Origin: Sialis fuliginosa
Lineage: Eukaryota > Arthropoda > Insecta > Megaloptera > Sialidae
DNA: 64,000 nt
Reading direction: 5' to 3'
Assembly: GCA_961205875.1 (NCBI GenBank)
Contig: OY540810.1
Location: forward strand, 28,458,001-28,522,000
In this document: piece after piece, positions 58,746 to 64,000 of the stretch
Layout: every line of letters begins with the position of its first letter
Numbering within the stretch: the stretch's first letter is position 1
The notes under the pieces: generated by a model
What the model was told of the DNA's origin: nothing
Databases searched by the model: none
The model's input: the letters and a program-made list of their open reading frames with translations, nothing else
Program-made: the position numbers and the translations under genes

Positions 58746-61700
58746 TTAACGAAGTCTCAATTTAAGTCCCACCCAGCATCCATCCTTGGCATGTGTCCTA
58801 AAAGTATCAGCGGCCAGAACCAATGGAATTGGAGTCCTTGAAGTACTGACAATATCAAAATTGGCCAAAATATAAAACAAGAATACTTTTATTTCCATAA
58901 GGGCAAATCGGGAACCTAAAATAAACAATTAATTTTTATAAAAGTTATGTAAATAATATAACTAAAAAAAATATTATAAGAAACTGCAGTCAAAATCCTT
59001 AAATGTGTTATGTTCTGTTATTTGTATTGATTTTATTTTGTCTACATCATTTCTTTTCTTTTCAGAATTTTGAATAAAGCTTCGCATATATAATAAATAA
59101 TTACAAAGTTTGTGATAGTATTTTAATTTTCTAGGAAATTACATAGTTGCGCAACATTTCTCATCTTCTAACACATAGCAGACCTTGTTGCTTCTCAAGA
59201 AATAATTTAACCACACTATTTTTTCATTATTATGCAGGAATTCAAATCAAATGAATATACATACATATAAAATAAAATATTATCTATGCATGCAGTATTT
59301 AAAAGTTGTATTGAATACTTGAGAAAAAAGCCTATATAATAATAACATACCAATACAACCTCTAGGACCAATACCAAACGTCAAAAATGTTCCTTGATCA
59401 ATATTATGTTTATTTTCATCGCTGAATCTTTCCGGATCGAACTGGTCTGGATTGGGGAAGTATTTAGGATCTCTTTGCATAGCATAAACAGGGAAATTAA
59501 CGGTAATTCCCTTCTCTAACTCCAAAATTCCGTCTTCTGTTTTTATTTTGTATGGGGTTGTGCATAATCTGTCCAATACTGGCACGCTTGGCCACATTCG
59601 TAATGATTCTGCAAAATAAAAGTTAGATGAGCAAGATTTCTACTTTAGAAGTATTTATATATTCTTGATGTTAAAGGATCGGAATCTTCTTGATTCTACA
59701 GGTGATTTTAGTAATCGAATATGTTAGCTTATTTCTGAAACAATCGATTTTTTATATCTATGATATGATAATCGTAAACATTCATATAAATACATCACAT
59801 TTACCTGACACAACCATGTCCATGTACTTCATTTTAAACAACAAATCATAGGTTATTTTCCCACCGCATTCGTCATAAATCTTATCAACTTCTTCTTGTA
59901 ATTTTTTCTGTGCATTTGGGTTTATAGCTAATTCATAAGTGGCAAATGACAAAATCGTTGATGTTGTATCGAAACCAGCAAATAAAAATATGAATGCCTG
60001 TGAGGCTATATCGTCGTCAGATAAAACTAAAACAATATTGTAATATTTAAAATTTTGGCCAAAAAAACACTTATTATTAGTTTATTTGTGGCACAATTGA
60101 ATACATGACAAAATCAGAACGTAATATTTTTTCTACCACTCTATAATTAAATCAAATAATGTTAATTCAAAGTATATTATATATGTAGGTAGTTACCAAA
60201 CTTATTCTTCTCGTTAAGATCTATACTCGACTCTTTGATTGTTGCAAATCCAGTTTCCACAGCATCATTTTCATGTTTCAATGAACCTTTTCTTGATTGA
60301 ATTAATATATTTATCATGTCTGGTCTAACAATACCTTTTTCTTCTCTCACATGCAAAGTATTGGTCAGCATTTTTTTAAAATAGTCAATGGCTGTTTTTG
60401 GTACGACTCCTTCTCCCAGAAACTAAAAATTATACATTGTATGTAATATAAATTATAATAATATGTATGTAATATGCATATTAAATAATATTCAATTACA
60501 TTCATTATCCTTGGTAAGACATTAATTAAGAAAACTCTCATAGATGAAACTTGCGTTGCTTTCAACGCATTCTTGTAGATTTCATTATCATTTTCAAGAG
60601 ATTCACATTTTATACCAAGGGCGCAGGTTGCTATCACGTCATTTGAGAACCTAGAGGAAAACTCTTTCATCTCCAGACTAAGAGTGGCCGCGGGAGCTAC
60701 GCCAGTACAGATTTTCTTACGTAAATGTGTAATCATTTCGTCTCCACATTCACACATTAGCTCAAACATTGTCTTCATCTTGCTACTGGTAAAAGCTGGA
60801 CTTAAAGTTGATCTCATGTTCTTCCATTTTTTACCTATAAAAATTATTTTTATTTATTTATGTATTCATAACCCCTTTATTGATCTACTATTACTTATAT
60901 GAAATTAATTAACTACTTATTATTATTAATAACTACTTATTCGATGTCCAAATAAAATAAAGACGTACAAAAAGTGTCGCTTTGGTTGTGTATAAACCCG
61001 CGTGGTGTGCAGAGTCGACACTGCCTGGGCAATGTCAGTATTGCACATCGCTGCTGGGCAAAGTTCGAAGAAATGGTTAATTGACGAATTTGACCTGGCT
61101 TTAAGTGGGTATTATCGACAATACTAAATCGTCGTGGGTAGTACTGTAATATGTTATTAAATTAATATTAATTATCAAATAAAACTGTTTGGTACAAGTT
61201 TTAAAATTTATTAATTACATTATTATTAATCATAGTTAATATCAGTTTAACATCATAGCACTATAACACTACCTACGACGATTTAGCATTGTCGACAATA
61301 CCCGCTTAAAGCCGGGTCAAGTTTGTTAATGTCCGGTATTATAAAGGACCTAACAAAATTTGCTAGTTAGCAATTACATTCAAATGGGGTATTAATTCTG
61401 TACTAGTATCTATGGATTAGTTATGGAATTTAGAGCAGTGACACTTCAACTAATTGTAACACAATTGGCATCTTTGACCGTACAAAATAATTTTCATAAC
61501 ATCACCACTGTTTTAATACCGTTTGTATTTACCTACAACGCGTGCGCGAAACTTGTCAAAGTCATCAACAAACTCCAAAAGAACTGTCATATATGTTTGA
61601 TATCTCAGTTGAAAGTGCTTGCTAGCTAACAAATTTGTTAGGTCCTTTATGATACCGGACATAAACCTAGCAGCGATGTGTAATGCTGACATTGTCGACT

Positions 61701-62779
61701 CTGCACACCCCCGCGGGTTTTGTCCGGAACATACATACTGTTTGTAAGAAAATATTTTCACAATAAAATCTAATTCTTATATTCTACTATAAACATTACA
61801 AGTTAAATAATTATTTATAAAATAGAATTTCATATCACTACTTTTTTATATATTTATTATCATTATCATGGGTTACTTTCATATATTTAATTTTTATTTA
61901 TATTTATCATAATATAAGTACTGTACGTACCGGTTCTCGCAAATAAATTTTTTGCAAAAAATGATTCTGCGTCTTCATTTTTGAACAATGTTGAATGGTC
62001 TACAAAATGTTCAAAATCTTTTATAGTTATTTTCTTTATTATTTCTGGATCTTTCACCACTAGAAATGGTCTTCCAAACATATATGTTCCATAATATCTG
62101 AAAAAAATTATTGCAAATGAATATCAATGAATTATTTTGTGCAAAATAAAATACTGCTTGGAGCTCCCTGCAGGCGCCATTTTTGAGTTAGAAAAAAATA
62201 CAGTCAAATTCTACTGATTGAGTTCTACATTTTGACACCTCACACGCCGTGGTATGCAATTTTTTGTTTTTTGAATTTGGTTTAAAGCCCCCTGCAGACG
62301 CAATTTTTGATTTAGAAAAAAATTAGAAAGAGGGTCAAATTCCACTGGTTTGGTTATATATTTTGACGTACCATATGGCTTTGTTATAAAAAAATATTTA
62401 TTACTTAGTTTTAGCTGTGTTACCTTATATTACGTTTGATTAGGTCATTTACCAGGGGGATGTGCGTGTAGGAGAAATAGTCAATTTGATAAAAATCACT
62501 ATATTTAACTCTGGATACCAGAGAACCAGAAAAATATATGTTTGTTTTACAGTGAATTAATTTTTTAAATACATACTTTTCATTATGAAATGTATTATAC
62601 ATGTCTTGAGAATCATATGCTAAAGATTTTCGATGTAAAAATACATTTATAGAATTCCCAACTATAGGCCATGGTTCTAAATGCTTTACTCCACGTTTTT
62701 TCCAGTAATCGTGGTTCCTACTGAAGTACCATCGCAGCAAAAGTATAACAATCACAGAAACTAAAACGTACCACAACAT
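58746..62779 (-). CDS. Cytochrome P450 gene L, CYP9-like second subfamily (complete, 526 aa)
   Basis: Exons: 62577-62779, 61931-62097, 60500-60834, 60197-60422, 59805-60026, 59351-59608, 58746-58915; exon lengths equal those of K. The anchor is MLWYVLVSVIVILLLRWYFS, with the hinge GVKHLEPWPIVG. Motifs: WKNMR, FAGFDTTST, ESLRMWP, DPERF, FGIGPRGCIG, GSRFALMEIK. The stop is TAA. Intron 2 is about 1.1 kb because a palindromic element (60993-61720), itself carrying a 332-bp MITE, sits in it; intron 1 contains an AGGGTTCCGAAG-type fragment. All splice borders are GT-AG. The SRFALMEIK stretch after the heme Cys is the best argument for a CYP9-type assignment. Likely functional; substrate unknown. 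Confidence 0.93.
60993..61720. mobile_element. Palindromic element in gene L intron 2, interrupted by a MITE
   Basis: Outer arms AAACCCGCGTGGTGTGCAGA and CTCTGCACACCCCCGCGGGTT are inverted; inner pairs include ACATCGCTGCTGGG with CTAGCAGCGATGTG, and GTGGGTATTATCGACAATAC with TTGTCGACAATACCCGC. The right arm is split by the MITE at 61330-61661, so the order of events is clear: this element first, the MITE second. Confidence 0.8.
61330..61661. mobile_element. 332-bp MITE with TAA target duplication (copy 2), nested
   Basis: Exactly the same length as copy 1 at 40099-40430, in opposite orientation, flanked by TAA at 61327-61329 and 61662-61664. Similarity extends across the whole element, including ATGGAATTTAGAGCAGTGAC and GCGCGAAACTTGTCAAAG. 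Confidence 0.88.
62155..62400. mobile_element. Internal fragment of the AGGGTTCCGAAG repeat, reversed
   Basis: CCCTGCAGGCGCCATTTTTG, then GAGTTAGAAAAAAAT, and a second unit with CCCCCTGCAGACGC, are the reverse of the internal tandem units at 26280-26990. Neither terminus is present. It lies in intron 1 of gene L. Confidence 0.6.
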
Positions 62780-64000
62780 TTCAATCCAGACGCGTTTCTA
62801 CAAATCGTATCTACGAGTTGTATTATTATCTAATAAGAAAGGCGTTTAACAATAATGAGTTTTCATTGCCAACAAGGTACCTAAGTACATATTATGAATA
62901 ATTTATAAAAAAAATATGTTTAAGTATGTACTTTAACCTCTTAACACAATATGAAATTTCTAAGTGTTATTCTGATTTAAAAATAAAGTTGTAAGTAATT
63001 TTTTGTAATCAGTATCACTACAGATTACAAATGTTATAAATATACAGGAGTGCATTTTCATCTTTTAATTTTAAATAATCTAAAATAACCTCTTCCAATT
63101 GTAAGTGTACGTTAAAAAAGTTTTATTAATAAATTTACATACATACATATATTAACAATCTACATACTACATACATACAATATGTATTATAAAATAATGT
63201 ATATCGCGTCATCATATCAACTCTTCTATCGATTTACATCCCGCAGGAAATGTTGAAAGCTACTTCAACACTTGATTCAATATACTTGAAATTATTTTAA
63301 ATACTATACAATTAGAAAGATCTTGACTTCAAGTTGTACCAATAAGATGGTCCTGGCCCCTCCCTCTTCTGATTCAAAAGTTATCATTTTTTTTATTAAT
63401 TTTTGTGATCTTTTAGTTACTGCTGATTGTTAACAAAAACTTTTTGACTATTTCGTACTCTTTTTATTAAAATATTCCTAAATCCGCCCTTGTTTATCAT
63501 TGAGTAAATAATTTCTCATATCATATTTTTACACAAACTATTAATTATCATATCACTGTATCTGTATCATTATTTTTCTGGTTGTAGTTTGTATAAATAA
63601 TGATGTTTTATTATAATATATACGAATATATTATTTAATAATACTAGTATATTATATACAGGATGAAATAAAAGTAAGAGAAACTAGCATGTTACTTTTT
63701 TTTAAATGTTTTCTACAAACATTTATTAACAAATAAAATTTTGTAATGTGACTTCATACTTCAGATACATACATAAATAAGAGCCATCAGTTTTTCTAAT
63801 AGCGTTTTGTATATTTCTTTTTTTATATTTTCTTTACATCCATACAGGTAGAAATATCCTACATTTACCGTAAATATTTAAATTGCAACTATATGATAAT
63901 TATATATGAATGTAAAGAGAATGTAAACGCCAATTTAATGAGATGATAAAAAATATAGGGTGCTATTTAAAAAATAAATTAGCTCATATATATGACGAAC
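62780..64000. other. Upstream region of gene L, no gene seen
   Basis: AT-rich DNA with TACATACATA runs and a TATATACAGGATG start of a possible truncated element near 63655. No homologue of the first-subfamily promoter module and no convincing coding exon was found. The gene L promoter presumably lies here but cannot be pinpointed. Confidence 0.4.

Noticed and set aside
61423-61629. A 68-residue open frame conserved between 40131-40337 and 61423-61629
   Set aside because: It lies within two copies of the same MITE. Similarity of the DNA as a whole explains it, and it matches no transposase.

Overview
The window is animal nuclear DNA, most likely from a moth or butterfly. It is AT-rich, its genes are split by short GT-AG introns, and it is full of small inverted-repeat transposons. 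Two repeats resemble families I know from Lepidoptera: one whose ends read AGGGTTCCGAAG, and one carrying a GACGCGGCTTACACCC block. That placement is inference from repeat style and gene content; no species can be named.

The whole window is one tandem array of clan-3, CYP9-like cytochrome P450 genes, all on the minus strand. I call them A to L from left to right, with no J. A is only a first exon at the left edge. B (5099-8651), C (11531-14519), D (17332-20075), E (23373-25873), F (29828-32096), H (41568-43810) and I (45731-49972) form one subfamily. K (53184-57335) and L (58746-62779) form a second. G (33202-33880) is a deletion pseudogene. Every complete gene has seven coding exons with the same intron phases and nearly constant exon sizes (200/167/332/229/222/261/170 nt; 203/167/335/226/222/258/170 in K and L), giving 526 to 533 residues. 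Each shows an N-terminal membrane anchor, a proline-rich hinge, WxxxR, the I-helix motif, ExxR, PERF and the heme Cys loop. The first subfamily reads AGFENT in the I helix, so Asn replaces the usual Thr.

Between genes the array carries the debris of repeated unequal exchange. Degraded terminal exons lie at 22.5-23.0, 28.7-29.6, 40.0-41.2 and 51.5 kb. The stretch around E-F-G is duplicated around G-H-I. A conserved module lies upstream of most first-subfamily genes: a TATA-like box, a TTCAGT initiator and a shared splice donor. It pairs with an intron acceptor 6-10 nt before the coding ATG, so I infer a separate non-coding first exon.

Mobile DNA fills much of the rest. The most unusual piece is 34256-38592. 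It is bounded by TGATACG/CGTATCA and a 4-bp ATTA duplication, and it holds about 44 copies of a 76-77 bp repeat behind a minus-strand promoter-like region (CRE, TATA, initiator) that ends in poly(A) signals. Its empty site is preserved in the paralogous segment near 27.38 kb. Other elements include a 332-bp TAA-target MITE (two full copies, one with an empty site), a 9-bp-target MITE, several large palindromic elements (one inside intron 2 of gene I, with a transposase relic), and a LINE RNase H relic.

As a whole the window looks like a rapidly turning-over detoxification or metabolism gene cluster: near-identical young copies, one dead copy, one copy with a lost splice site, and one with an altered C-terminus.
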